The notes under the pieces were generated by a model, which saw only the letters and a list, made by a program, of their open reading frames with translations, was not told the origin of the DNA and ran no database searches. A DNA stretch of 64,000 nucleotides from Catenulispora acidiphila DSM 44928. GTDB lineage: Bacteria; Actinomycetota; Actinomycetes; Streptomycetales; Catenulisporaceae. The DNA lies in the NCBI RefSeq assembly GCF_000024025.1, contig NC_013131.1:6510001-6574000 (forward strand). Direction: 5' to 3'. Positions 46,365-54,735 of this stretch are shown piece by piece (the stretch's first letter is position 1; each line of letters opens with the position of its first letter). The position numbers and the translations under genes were made by a program.

Positions 46365-47788
46365 GCGGACCCCTCCTCGTTGGTGTCGCGGGCCGGGGAT
46401 GCCTGGGATCCGGACCCTGGTTCGGACCCGGCTCCGGGGTCGGTGCCGGCGGCCTCCGCCTCCGCGGTCTCCGTGGCCGAGGAAGCCTGCTCCTCGGCCT
46501 CGGACGCGGCGGCCGAGGACTCCTCGGTACCGGACTCGGCAGCCTGCTCCTCGGCGGCCTGGCCCTCCGACGAAGCCTCCGAGGATTCCTCCGAGGACTC
46601 CTCCTCCGCAGGCCCTTCCTCGTCGGCGTCGGTCATCGGCTCGACGGCGTCGGCCTCGATGACCTGACCGCCGGTCGCGGCCGCCGGCTCGGCGTCTGGC
46701 TCGGCATCGGGCTCGGTACCGGTCGCGGGCTCGGTACCAGTCGCGGCCGCCGGCTCGGCGTCGGGCTGGACATCGGGCACGGCGTCGGGCACGGCATCGG
46801 GCTCGACCGCCGGCTTGACGTCGGCCTCGGCCGCCGGCTCGGTACCGGTCGCTGCCGCCAGCTCGGCGTCAGGCTGGACATCGGGCGCGGCCTCAGTGTC
46901 GGCCTCAGCCGCCGCCGCCGCCTCCTCCGCCGCCTCGCTGCCGAGGTAGGCCTCGATGACCGCCGGGTTCTGCTGCACCTGCGACGGCGAGCCGGAAGCG
47001 ATCACCTTCCCGAAGTTCAGGACCGTGATCCGGTGCGCGACCGACATCACCAGGCGCATGTCGTGCTCGATCAGCAGGATGCTGATGCCGAGCTCGGTGT
47101 TGATGCGGGTGATCAGCTGCGCCAGCCCCAGCTTCTCCGAGGGGTTGGTGCCGGCCGCCGGCTCGTCCAGCAGGAGCACCTGCGGGTCGCTGGCCAGCGC
47201 CCGGGCGATCTCCAGCCGCCGCTGGTCGCCGTAGGACAGCGAGCCGGCGATGTCGCTCTCCTTGCCGTGCAGCTCCACGAACTCCAGCATCTCGCGGGAG
47301 TGCTGGCGCGCCGCGCGCTCGTTGCGGCGGTTGCGCGGCAGGCCCAGCATGACGCCGATCGGGCCCGAGGAGCTGCGCGTCTCGGCGGCGATCTGGACGT
47401 TCTCCAGGACCGTCAGGGCGTTGAACAGCCGGATGTTCTGGAACGTGCGCGAGATGCCCACGCGGTTCACCAGGTGCGGCTTGCGGCTGGCGCGCCGGTT
47501 CAACAGCCCGGAGTTGTGCACCAGCGGGACCGGTGCGCCGCCCTCGGGCAGGAACTCGATCGCGCCCTCCTGCGGCAGGTAGACCCCGGTCAGGCTGTTG
47601 AACAGCGAGGTCTTGCCCGCGCCGTTGGGCCCGATGACCGCCAGGATCTCGCGCTGGTGCAGGGTCAGGCCCACATGGTCCAGGCTGGTCAGCCCGCCGA
47701 ACCGGAGCGTGACGCCCTCGGCCCGCAGGATCGGGCGCGCCTGGTCGCCGGTGCGCGCCTCGGGCACCGTCGCAGTGCTCGTACTCAC
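46361..47788 (-). CDS. livG: Branched-chain amino acid ABC transporter ATP-binding protein LivG with a long acidic tail
   Basis: GTG 47788 follows GGAAGGAG and overlaps the livM stop in GTGA. Residues 1-283 form a normal LivG ATPase: Walker A GPNGAGKT (53-60), signature LSYGDQRR, and Walker B LLLDEPAAGTNP, the LivG-type sequence. Residues 284-475 are an extra 190-residue tail made almost wholly of Glu, Ala, Asp, Pro, Ser and Thr, with repeated AAATGTEPA and QPDAEP units. LivG normally stops near residue 260-290. The tail must be cytoplasmic and is highly negative. Its function is unknown. Confidence 0.93.
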   Translation of the reverse strand: MSTSTATVPEARTGDQARPILRAEGVTLRFGGLTSLDHVGLTLHQREILAVIGPNGAGKTSLFNSLTGVYLPQEGAIEFLPEGGAPVPLVHNSGLLNRRASRKPHLVNRVGISRTFQNIRLFNALTVLENVQIAAETRSSSGPIGVMLGLPRNRRNERAARQHSREMLEFVELHGKESDIAGSLSYGDQRRLEIARALASDPQVLLLDEPAAGTNPSEKLGLAQLITRINTELGISILLIEHDMRLVMSVAHRITVLNFGKVIASGSPSQVQQNPAVIEAYLGSEAAEEAAAAAEADTEAAPDVQPDAELAAATGTEPAAEADVKPAVEPDAVPDAVPDVQPDAEPAAATGTEPATGTEPDAEPDAEPAAATGGQVIEADAVEPMTDADEEGPAEEESSEESSEASSEGQAAEEQAAESGTEESSAAASEAEEQASSATETAEAEAAGTDPGAGSEPGSGSQASPARDTNEEGSA

Positions 47789-49218
47789 GGCGCCACTCCT
47801 TCCGCCGTCTCGGTCATCGCGTCGGCGTCGCCGACGCCGTGCTCGGCCTGCGCCAGCTCCTGGGCCCGCCGTTTGGACGGGATCAGACCCTGCGGCCGGA
47901 AGATCATCATGACCAGCAGCACCGCGCCGACCCACATCGGGATGTCCTTGGGGTCCACCACCGGGTGCCCGCCGTTGAACCACGAGGGCGGGCCCTGCAG
48001 GAAGTACGGCAGGAAGGTCATCAGCGAGGCGCCGACGATCACGCCGGTCAGCGAGCCCATGCCGCCGAAGATGACGTAGGCCAGGATGTAGATGGACAAC
48101 GGCAGCGGGAAGTTGTCCGGGGTGATCGCGGTGATCTTCGCGGTCGCCAGCACGCCGGCGAAGCCGGAGGTGGAGGCGCCGATCGCGAAGGCCATCAGCT
48201 TGTACTTCACCGTCGGCACGCCCGAGGCGGCCGCGGCCACCTCGTCCTCGCGGATCGCGGTCCAGGTCCGGCCGACCTTGGAGTGTTCCAGCCGCCGGAA
48301 GGCGAAGACCACGACGATGATCAGCCCGATCGCCAGATACCAGTACGGTTTGGAATCGCTGGTGTTCCAGTCGTAGTGGATGCCGAACAGGTTGAACCGG
48401 AACGTCGGGATGCTGGTCGCGCCGAGGGCGCCGCCGGTGATGTTCTTCGGGTTGTTCCGGGCGATGTTCAGCACGATCTCGTGGAAGCCGAGCGTGACGA
48501 TCGCCAGGTAGTCCCCGCGCAGCCGGAGCGTCGGGGCGCCCAGGATGAGCCCGGCGGCCATGGTCAGCAGGACCGCGATCGGGAAGGCGAAGAACAGGTT
48601 CAGGTGGATCGGCGGGTGTGCCTCGGGGTTGCCGTCGGCGCCGATCGGCAGCCGGCCGGACAAGATGGCGGTGGTGTACGCGCCGATCGCGAAGAACGCG
48701 ATGTACCCCAGGTCCAGCAGGCCGGCCCAGCCGACCACCACGTTCAGCCCGACCGCGGCCAGCACGTACACGCCGACCTGGTCGGAGAGCACGGACTGGA
48801 AGTACGGCAGGGTGAACAGGCCCATCGTCGGCAGCATGATCGCGATGACCACCACGGCCAGCAGCGTGCCGCGCTTGACCCAGATGTTCTTCAGCGCGGC
48901 GATGTTCCTGACCCGCCGGACCGGAGCGGTCGCCTGGGAGGCGATCTGCGTCAGTCCCCGGGCGCGCCAGGCCTCGGCGATCACCCAGACCACCACGGAG
49001 CCGACCAGGAACTGGGCGCCGCGCGCGGAGAACCAGCTGTTCCTGAAGACCAGCGTGTAGTTGCTGGAGGAGCCCTGGACCTGGTTCGTCAGCAGACTGA
49101 GCACCATGAACAGGGCGAAGATGATGAGCAGCCGGCCCCAGCGCGGGTTCTTCCACCACGCGTCGTTCCGGCGCAGCTGCCGGACCTGCGCCGACAGCTC
49201 GGCGATCGAGGTCGTCAC
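47785..49218 (-). CDS. livM: Branched-chain amino acid ABC transporter permease LivM
   Basis: GTG 49218 overlaps the livH stop in GTGA and gives 477 residues. About ten membrane helices are visible; the permease loop LRGDYLAIVTLGFHEIVLNIARN near residue 265 and VGWAGLLDLGYIAFFAIGAYT are LivM hallmarks. Two extra N-terminal helices and a cytoplasmic stretch (about 1-130) exceed the usual core. It pairs with LivH to form the channel. Confidence 0.94.
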   Translation of the reverse strand: MTTSIAELSAQVRQLRRNDAWWKNPRWGRLLIIFALFMVLSLLTNQVQGSSSNYTLVFRNSWFSARGAQFLVGSVVVWVIAEAWRARGLTQIASQATAPVRRVRNIAALKNIWVKRGTLLAVVVIAIMLPTMGLFTLPYFQSVLSDQVGVYVLAAVGLNVVVGWAGLLDLGYIAFFAIGAYTTAILSGRLPIGADGNPEAHPPIHLNLFFAFPIAVLLTMAAGLILGAPTLRLRGDYLAIVTLGFHEIVLNIARNNPKNITGGALGATSIPTFRFNLFGIHYDWNTSDSKPYWYLAIGLIIVVVFAFRRLEHSKVGRTWTAIREDEVAAAASGVPTVKYKLMAFAIGASTSGFAGVLATAKITAITPDNFPLPLSIYILAYVIFGGMGSLTGVIVGASLMTFLPYFLQGPPSWFNGGHPVVDPKDIPMWVGAVLLVMMIFRPQGLIPSKRRAQELAQAEHGVGDADAMTETAEGVAP

Positions 49219-50165
49219 GCCGCCCTCCCCGTCCGCTCGCCCAGGATGCCGGTCGGCCGGATCAGCAGGACCGCGACCAGCACCACGAAGGAGACCACGT
49301 CGACCCACTCCAGGGAGAAGATGCCCTGGCTGAAGGTTTCCACGATGCCCAGCAGCAGACCGCCGAGCATGGCTCCGCGCACGTTGCCGATGCCGCCGAG
49401 CACGGCGGCGGTGAACGCCTTGATGCCCGGGACGAAGCCCATCGTGTAGTTGACCGCGTGGAACATGGCGTACAGCACGCCGCCGACGCCGGCCAGCAGG
49501 CCGCCGATGATGAACGTCCGCGAGATCACCTTGCTGACGTCCACCCCCATCAGCTGCGCGGTCTCGGAGTCCTGCGCCACGGACCGGATGCCGGCACCGA
49601 GCTTGGTGCGGTTGATCAGCAGGTCCAGCAGGACCATCATGATCACCGCGATGGCGATGATCATCACGTCGAGGGTCTTCACGGTGCGCGGGCCGGCCGG
49701 GCCGGTGCCCGGCAGGACGAACACCTTGCCGGAGTGGAAGGACTCCGGGACCTGCAGGTTGTTCCGGCCGAACAGCTTGCCGGCCAGGTTGTACAGGAAG
49801 ATCGAGGCGCCGATCGCGGTGATCAGGTACACCAGTTTGGGCGCGTGGCGTTTGCGCAGCGGCCGGTAGGCGACCTGTTCCAGGGAGAAGGCGATCGCCG
49901 CGCCCACCGCGGCGCCGGCGATCAGGGCCAGGGCGGTGTACTCGAAGGCGGAGAAGCCGCTGGGGACGTCGCCGTTGGTGCCGACCAGGGCGGTGAGCAT
50001 GAACACGCCGCCCAGGGCACCGGACATGAACACCTCGCTGTGGGCGAAGTTGATCAGCTGGAGCACGCCGTAGACCATGGTGTAGCCGATGGCGATCAGG
50101 GCGTACAGGGAGCCGAGTCTGATCCCTTGGAACAGCAGCTCCCAGAAGTGCTGGGTGATGTACAT
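49215..50165 (-). CDS. livH: Branched-chain amino acid ABC transporter permease LivH
   Basis: ATG 50165 gives 316 residues with about eight hydrophobic helices. YALIAIGYTMVYGVLQLINFAH near residue 21 and AQDSETAQLMGVDVSKVI, the ABC-contact loop, identify LivH. It is the first gene after a large hairpin that separates it from livK and is translationally coupled to livM. Confidence 0.95.
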   Translation of the reverse strand: MYITQHFWELLFQGIRLGSLYALIAIGYTMVYGVLQLINFAHSEVFMSGALGGVFMLTALVGTNGDVPSGFSAFEYTALALIAGAAVGAAIAFSLEQVAYRPLRKRHAPKLVYLITAIGASIFLYNLAGKLFGRNNLQVPESFHSGKVFVLPGTGPAGPRTVKTLDVMIIAIAVIMMVLLDLLINRTKLGAGIRSVAQDSETAQLMGVDVSKVISRTFIIGGLLAGVGGVLYAMFHAVNYTMGFVPGIKAFTAAVLGGIGNVRGAMLGGLLLGIVETFSQGIFSLEWVDVVSFVVLVAVLLIRPTGILGERTGRAA

Positions 50166-50224
50166 AAAGGGCTTCCTGTGCAGGAGGCGTCAGGGTTTGC
50201 GGGGGTGGCCCGAAGTAGCGCGAA

Positions 50225-50263
50225 AGCCGTGGCCCGCTGTGGAACATCAAGCGGGCCACGGCT
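50225..50263 (-). terminator. Strong intercistronic hairpin between livK and livH
   Basis: A perfect 14-base stem (AGCCGTGGCCCGCT / AGCGGGCCACGGCT) with an 11-base loop lies in the 218-base gap after livK. On the minus strand it is followed by TTCGCG, a poor T-tract. It probably stops part of the transcripts and stabilises livK mRNA, giving more binding protein than permease. Confidence 0.75.
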
Positions 50264-50383
50264 CGCGGGAGGGTCGTCTTCGATCCGACGCGATCGGGCC
50301 TGGTCTGTCCGACCCGGGCGCCTTGAGGCGGGTACGGGGCCCGGTGCCCGCGCCGGAGGGTGCGGGTACCGGTCAGCCCCGAG

Positions 50384-51622
50384 TCAGCTGCCGATACCCG
50401 GCATCTTCGAGATGTCGCCGATCAGCGTGATCACGCCTCCGGTGATCTTGTAGGCGTAGACCGACGTACCCGAGATGTCACCGCTGGGGGTGAACTTGAC
50501 CTCCTTGGACAGGCCTTGGTAGTCCACCTTGCCCACCGCGTCGGCCACCTGCTGGCGGGTCGGGCTCGCGGTGTTCAGGCTCTTCAGCACACTGATGATG
50601 GTGTTGGCCGCGTCGTAGCCCTCGATGGAGTAGGTGCCCGGGGCGGCGTTGGCCAGCTTCTTGTAGTCCGTGACGAACTGCGCGTACTTGGCGTCGGTGC
50701 CGGTGTCCAGACAGGCACAGGTGAACTGCCAGCCCTCCGCGGCATCCTTACCCGCGGTGGTGACGAAGTTCGGGTCCTTCGACCCGTCACCGGACACCAT
50801 CGTGCCGCCGAACCCGGCGGCCTTCAGCGCCTTGGCGAACACGCCGCCGTCGGCGTAGTAGCCCGCGTAGTACATGGCCTTGGCACCCGAGCCGGCGACC
50901 TTGGAAGCCAGCTGCGAATAGTCCTGTGTGCCCTGCGGCGCGCTGTCGGTCTCGACGGTGGCGCCGTCCTGCTTCAGCTCGGCGACGATCGCGGTGGACA
51001 GACCCTGGCCGTACTGCGTCTTGTCGTCGACCACGTAGACGTTGGTGGCCTTGAGCCCCTTGACCATGTAATCGGCGGCGGCTTTACCCTGGATGTTGTC
51101 GTTGGCCACGACGCGATAGAACGTCTTGAAGCCGGAGGCGGTCAGCTTGGGGTTGGTCGCCGACGGGCTGATCGCCACGAGGTTGGCCGAGGAGTACAGC
51201 GAACCGGCCGCGGCCGAGGGACCGGAGAAGGCCGGCCCGACGACACCCAGCACCTTCGAGTCCTGGATCAGCAGCTGCGCGGCGGTCGCGCCGTGCGACT
51301 GGTCGCCCTGGTCGTCGGACTCCTTGATCGACAGGTTGAACGGCAGGTCGCCCTTGGCGTTCGCCTCCTGGATGGCGAGCTTGACGCCCCAGTCGATGTT
51401 CAGGCCCAGAGCCTGGTTGGAGCCCGAGAGCGGGCCCTGCACGCCGATCTCCAGCGTGGGCTTGCTGTTATTGGCCGCTGACGTGGAGCTGCTGCTGCCG
51501 GCGCCGGTCGAGCTCGACGAGGAGCCCCCTCCGGACTTCGACGAGCTCCCCGCACAAGCCGAAAGCGCGAGCACGCCGGCGACGATGACAGCGCCAGCCC
51601 GCACTCGGTTGATGGTCCGCAC
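50384..51622 (-). CDS. livK: Branched-chain amino acid ABC transporter substrate-binding lipoprotein LivK
   Basis: GTG 51622 follows GGGAGGA and gives 412 residues; a reading from 51691 lacks a site. The lipobox LALSAC (Cys near residue 23) gives lipid anchoring, followed by a Ser/Gly linker. The type I periplasmic binding fold shows IGVQGPLSGSNQALG, VVGPAFSGPSAAAGSLY (ligand Ser and Thr region), and YDAANTIISVLKSL. It captures the amino acid outside the membrane for LivHM. It is the first gene of the liv operon and the only one behind its own promoter. Confidence 0.95.
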   Translation of the reverse strand: MRTINRVRAGAVIVAGVLALSACAGSSSKSGGGSSSSSTGAGSSSSTSAANNSKPTLEIGVQGPLSGSNQALGLNIDWGVKLAIQEANAKGDLPFNLSIKESDDQGDQSHGATAAQLLIQDSKVLGVVGPAFSGPSAAAGSLYSSANLVAISPSATNPKLTASGFKTFYRVVANDNIQGKAAADYMVKGLKATNVYVVDDKTQYGQGLSTAIVAELKQDGATVETDSAPQGTQDYSQLASKVAGSGAKAMYYAGYYADGGVFAKALKAAGFGGTMVSGDGSKDPNFVTTAGKDAAEGWQFTCACLDTGTDAKYAQFVTDYKKLANAAPGTYSIEGYDAANTIISVLKSLNTASPTRQQVADAVGKVDYQGLSKEVKFTPSGDISGTSVYAYKITGGVITLIGDISKMPGIGS

Positions 51623-52056
51623 TTTGAAGATCCTCCCTGATCGTCGGACGGGCATCGGTGCCGATAGGCAGTGGTACTCGTCCGAATTCACGCGGTCACC
51701 ACATGGGTGATGGGAAGGCTAGTGCCGAACGTCACGCGTGGGGAGGGGGTCGGAGATCGCGTGATGCTCTCGTTACCAACCGGTCCCGGGCCATTACCAG
51801 AGCCAAATGCCCGTAAGTGGCATGCCTCTCGGCAGGGCCCGGATTTGAGGGTCGTTGATCTTCGCGGACGTCACACGGCGGGGTCACCCGGACTCTGGTA
51901 ATACGCGCTCGGCACCCCGGCAGGTTACGGATCCCGGCGCGGCGAACAATGAACGGAAGGCGTCCGGCGCCCGGAAAATCGATGACCGGCGCTGTGACGC
52001 CCGTCACTGGCACCGGTCAGATCACAAGATCGTTATCTCCCCCCCCCGCGAGCGGC
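51623..52056. promoter_or_regulatory. livK promoter region with a distant inverted repeat
   Basis: The 434 bases hold no gene. ATTACCAGAG (51793-51802) and CTCTGGTAAT (51893-51902) are exact inverted copies 90 bases apart, which would suit a looping or dimeric regulator of liv. A run of nine C residues lies near 52039, just after the pdtaR stop. No -10/-35 pair is assigned. Confidence 0.5.
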
Positions 52057-52689
52057 TCACTCCGCCTTGGCCGGGCTCGCCCCGGCAGCCGGCGAGCCGA
52101 CGGCGGTGGAGCCGGAGATGACCACCTCGGCCACTTCCTTCATCGTCATCCGGCGGTCCATCGAGGTCTTCTGGATCCAGCGGAAGGCCTCGGGCTCGGT
52201 CATGCCGTGCGCGGTCTGCAGGATGCCCTTGGCCCGGTCCACCAGCTTGCGCGTCTCCAGCCGCGAGCCGAGGTCGGCGACCTCGCCCTCCAGCGCGGTC
52301 AGCTGGGTGTGCCGGGACACCGCGATCTCGATCGCGGGCACCAGCTTGTCCTTGGTGAACGGCTTGACCAGGTAGTTCATCACGCCGGCCTCGGCCGCCC
52401 GCTCGACCAGCTCGCGCTGGGAGAAGGCGGTGAGGATCAGCACCGGCGCGATCCGCGCCTCGATCACCTGCTCGGCGGCGGTGATCCCGTCCAGCACCGG
52501 CATCTTCACATCGAAGATGCACAGGTCCGGCCGGTACTCCTCGGCCAGGCGCACGGCGGCCGCCCCGTCGGAGGCCTCGGCGACGACCTCGTACCCCTCT
52601 TCCTGGAGCATCTCCTTCAGGTCCAGGCGGATCAGCGCCTCGTCCTCGGCGATGATCACTCGGCGGGCGGGGGTGGACTCGGTGGTCAT
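52057..52689 (-). CDS. pdtaR: ANTAR-domain response regulator
   Basis: ATG 52689 gives 210 residues. The receiver domain shows IIAEDEALIRLDL (acidic pocket), phosphoacceptor Asp60 in CIFDVKMP, and Lys in YLVKPF. A coiled linker precedes the C-terminal ANTAR RNA-binding domain (about 133-190) with RKLVDRAKGILQ. This is the Rv1626/PdtaR architecture, an antiterminator activated by PdtaS. An Ala/Pro/Ser tail ends the protein. It adjoins a tRNA gene on the other strand, with 155 bases between. Confidence 0.92.
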   Translation of the reverse strand: MTTESTPARRVIIAEDEALIRLDLKEMLQEEGYEVVAEASDGAAAVRLAEEYRPDLCIFDVKMPVLDGITAAEQVIEARIAPVLILTAFSQRELVERAAEAGVMNYLVKPFTKDKLVPAIEIAVSRHTQLTALEGEVADLGSRLETRKLVDRAKGILQTAHGMTEPEAFRWIQKTSMDRRMTMKEVAEVVISGSTAVGSPAAGASPAKAE

Positions 52690-52844
52690 GGGGTCCTCAC
52701 TGGGCGGCGGTGCCGGTGGTCTGTTCGCTACGAGCCTACCTGCGTGGAAGGCGGTTGTGGGGGGCTGTTCCCGGTCCGGTATGCTGTGACGCGGGTGATT
52801 GCAGTCGTCCACAGAGGTGTGGACTCGCTTATCACTTGGCTGAC

Positions 52845-52918
52845 GCTCCGGTATTCCAATCGGCAGAGAAGATGGTCTCAAACACCATTCAGTGTGGGTT
52901 CGAGTCCCACCCGGAGCA
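52845..52918 (+). tRNA. tRNA with anticodon CAA (Leu) but a class I short variable loop
   Basis: The cloverleaf has acceptor GCTCCGG/CCGGAGC, a weak 3-base D stem TTC/GAA, anticodon stem ATGGT/ACCAT with loop CTCAAAC (anticodon at 52879-52881), variable loop TCAGT, T arm GTGGG-TTCGAGT-CCCAC, and discriminator A; CCA is not encoded. Bacterial tRNA-Leu normally has a long variable arm, so this molecule is atypical. It could be a nonstandard tRNA or a decayed gene. It lies at the boundary between conserved chromosome and the selB block, whose coding end is 21 bases away. Confidence 0.75.
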
Positions 52919-52938
52919 CCTCTGAACCTCCCCAGGCG

Positions 52939-54735
52939 TCAACCTCCCGGGCCCTCCACCGGTCGGCAGATCTCCCGTCGGCCGTCATCAGCCCGGCGCG
53001 TGAGCCCACGATCGTCCATCAGCTCGAACAGCGGGACCGCGACACGCCGAGTCGTACCCAGAGCGATCCGTCCTTCACTCAGCGTGAACGGCTGCGCAAG
53101 CAGACGTACCCGCCGAAGCGCCTCCTCGACTGCGCCGGGGCGCAAGAAGATTCCGTCGGTGACACGGATCAGCCGGCCCTCTCCCACCGCCAGTGCCAAC
53201 CCGCGGTCGGTCAGCCCGAGCTCGAGGAGTTCGGCGGCCTCCGGTGCGGCGAACTCTGACTCCGCCAAACGCCGCTCCAGTACCCGCACCGCCTGCTCGA
53301 CCGCGCCGTTCAGCAGCGACCGGCCTCGGCGGTGGATTCCCCGACCGTCCAGGATCAGTGTCGGGTCGGCGCGGACCAGTTCCGTCACCAAGGCGGCGTC
53401 GGGAACTCCTGTCTGACGCATCGCGGCTTCCCGGGGCAGCCCCTGGTCCGCCGGATGGTTCGCGGCCCAGGAGTCCACCGCGACGGCCAGGCCGTCGGCC
53501 CAGGCGCGCCACTCCGCCGCATCGACGAGCCAGTCTCCTGACACAACCGCCGACGCCGGGGGGTCCCCGTCCGCGGCGAGGATTCCGAGTGCGACGAGCC
53601 GGCTACGGCGAGCACTGCCTCGCCGGCGGATCTCGGCCGCGGGGTCGGCGTCCCCGCTGAGCTCCGCCAACTGCTGCGCCCGAGCAACTGAGGAGCCACG
53701 GCGGTTGAGCGCCGGCGGATCGGGGTCGAGGATCACGACTCCGGAGACGATGCGTTGCAGACCCGGATCCCGGAGCAACGCGTGCTCACCGATATGGATC
53801 GGCAGTGGTGTGGCCAACGTGATCCGCGCGGTGTCGGCGCCGAGCCTGCGCACCTGGCACGGCACGTTCGCCGATCCGAGGTGCATGACCTGGCGCGCAG
53901 CCAGGCGATCGGCCGGCCGGACCAGCCGGACGTCGACGGTGGAGACGGCTGTCCACTGCCCCGGTCCGGTCAACGCCTCGCCGCGCCGGATCTCCTCGAC
54001 GGCCACCCCGCGCAGGCTGAGAGCCACTCTGGCCGTCGCTGTCGCCGCCGCCACCTCCGCCTTCAGGCTCTGCAGCCCTCTGACCTGCACTGGGGTACCG
54101 GCAGGCATCAGCACCAGCTCGTCGCCTCTGGCGATCCGCCCCGAGCCCAGCGTGCCGGTGACGACCGTCCCGGTGCCGCGGACGGTGAAGACCCGATCGA
54201 CCCACAGCCGCGTCGGGGCGTTCGCCGCCGGCTCGGGCAACGCCGCCACCAGCCGTCCCAATGCCTCCCGCAGCTGCTTGATCCCCGCTCCGGTGGCCGC
54301 GCTGACCGCGACCGTCTCCATTCCGGCCAGCGACGTGGAGACCAATTGTTCGTGCGCCTGCCGGATGGCCGGCTCTGGATCCGCCAGATCAGTACGGGTG
54401 ATCACCAGAACGCCGTGCCGGACGTCCAGGGCATGGAGCGCGGCCAGATGTTCCCCTGTCTGCCGCCGCCAGCCCTCGTCGGCGGCCACCACCAGCATCA
54501 CCGCCGGCACCGGACCGACGCCGGCCAGCATGTTCGACACGAACCGCTGATGGCCGGGCACGTCCACGAACGCCACCGTGCGATCGTCGGACAAGGCAGT
54601 CCAGGCGAAGCCCAGATCGATGGTCATCCCACGGCGGCGTTCTTCCGCCCACCGATCCGGCTCCATCCCCGTCAGAGCCCGGACCAGCAGGGACTTCCCG
54701 TGGTCGACATGGCCGGCGGTCGCGATCACGTACAC
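52939..54735 (-). CDS. selB: Selenocysteine-specific elongation factor
   Basis: The 598-residue GTPase delivers Sec-tRNA to UGA codons that carry a SECIS hairpin. GTG 54735 gives MYVIATAGHVDHGKS; P-loop GHVDHGKS is at 8-15. DVPGHQRF and TRTDL, which stands for the usual NKxD, complete the G domain. Domains II/III occupy about 180-370, and winged-helix SECIS-binding modules the rest, ending EICRPVEGPGG. An alternative GTG at 54729 forms a GTGA overlap with selA. The ORF overlaps selA by 10 bases, so translation is coupled. Confidence 0.94.
   Translation of the reverse strand: MYVIATAGHVDHGKSLLVRALTGMEPDRWAEERRRGMTIDLGFAWTALSDDRTVAFVDVPGHQRFVSNMLAGVGPVPAVMLVVAADEGWRRQTGEHLAALHALDVRHGVLVITRTDLADPEPAIRQAHEQLVSTSLAGMETVAVSAATGAGIKQLREALGRLVAALPEPAANAPTRLWVDRVFTVRGTGTVVTGTLGSGRIARGDELVLMPAGTPVQVRGLQSLKAEVAAATATARVALSLRGVAVEEIRRGEALTGPGQWTAVSTVDVRLVRPADRLAARQVMHLGSANVPCQVRRLGADTARITLATPLPIHIGEHALLRDPGLQRIVSGVVILDPDPPALNRRGSSVARAQQLAELSGDADPAAEIRRRGSARRSRLVALGILAADGDPPASAVVSGDWLVDAAEWRAWADGLAVAVDSWAANHPADQGLPREAAMRQTGVPDAALVTELVRADPTLILDGRGIHRRGRSLLNGAVEQAVRVLERRLAESEFAAPEAAELLELGLTDRGLALAVGEGRLIRVTDGIFLRPGAVEEALRRVRLLAQPFTLSEGRIALGTTRRVAVPLFELMDDRGLTRRADDGRREICRPVEGPGG

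Noticed and set aside
46361-49159. 932-residue fused frame containing livG
   Set aside because: Its first 457 residues are a shadow of livM; the GTG at 47788 with GGAAGGAG and the GTGA overlap mark the real livG start.
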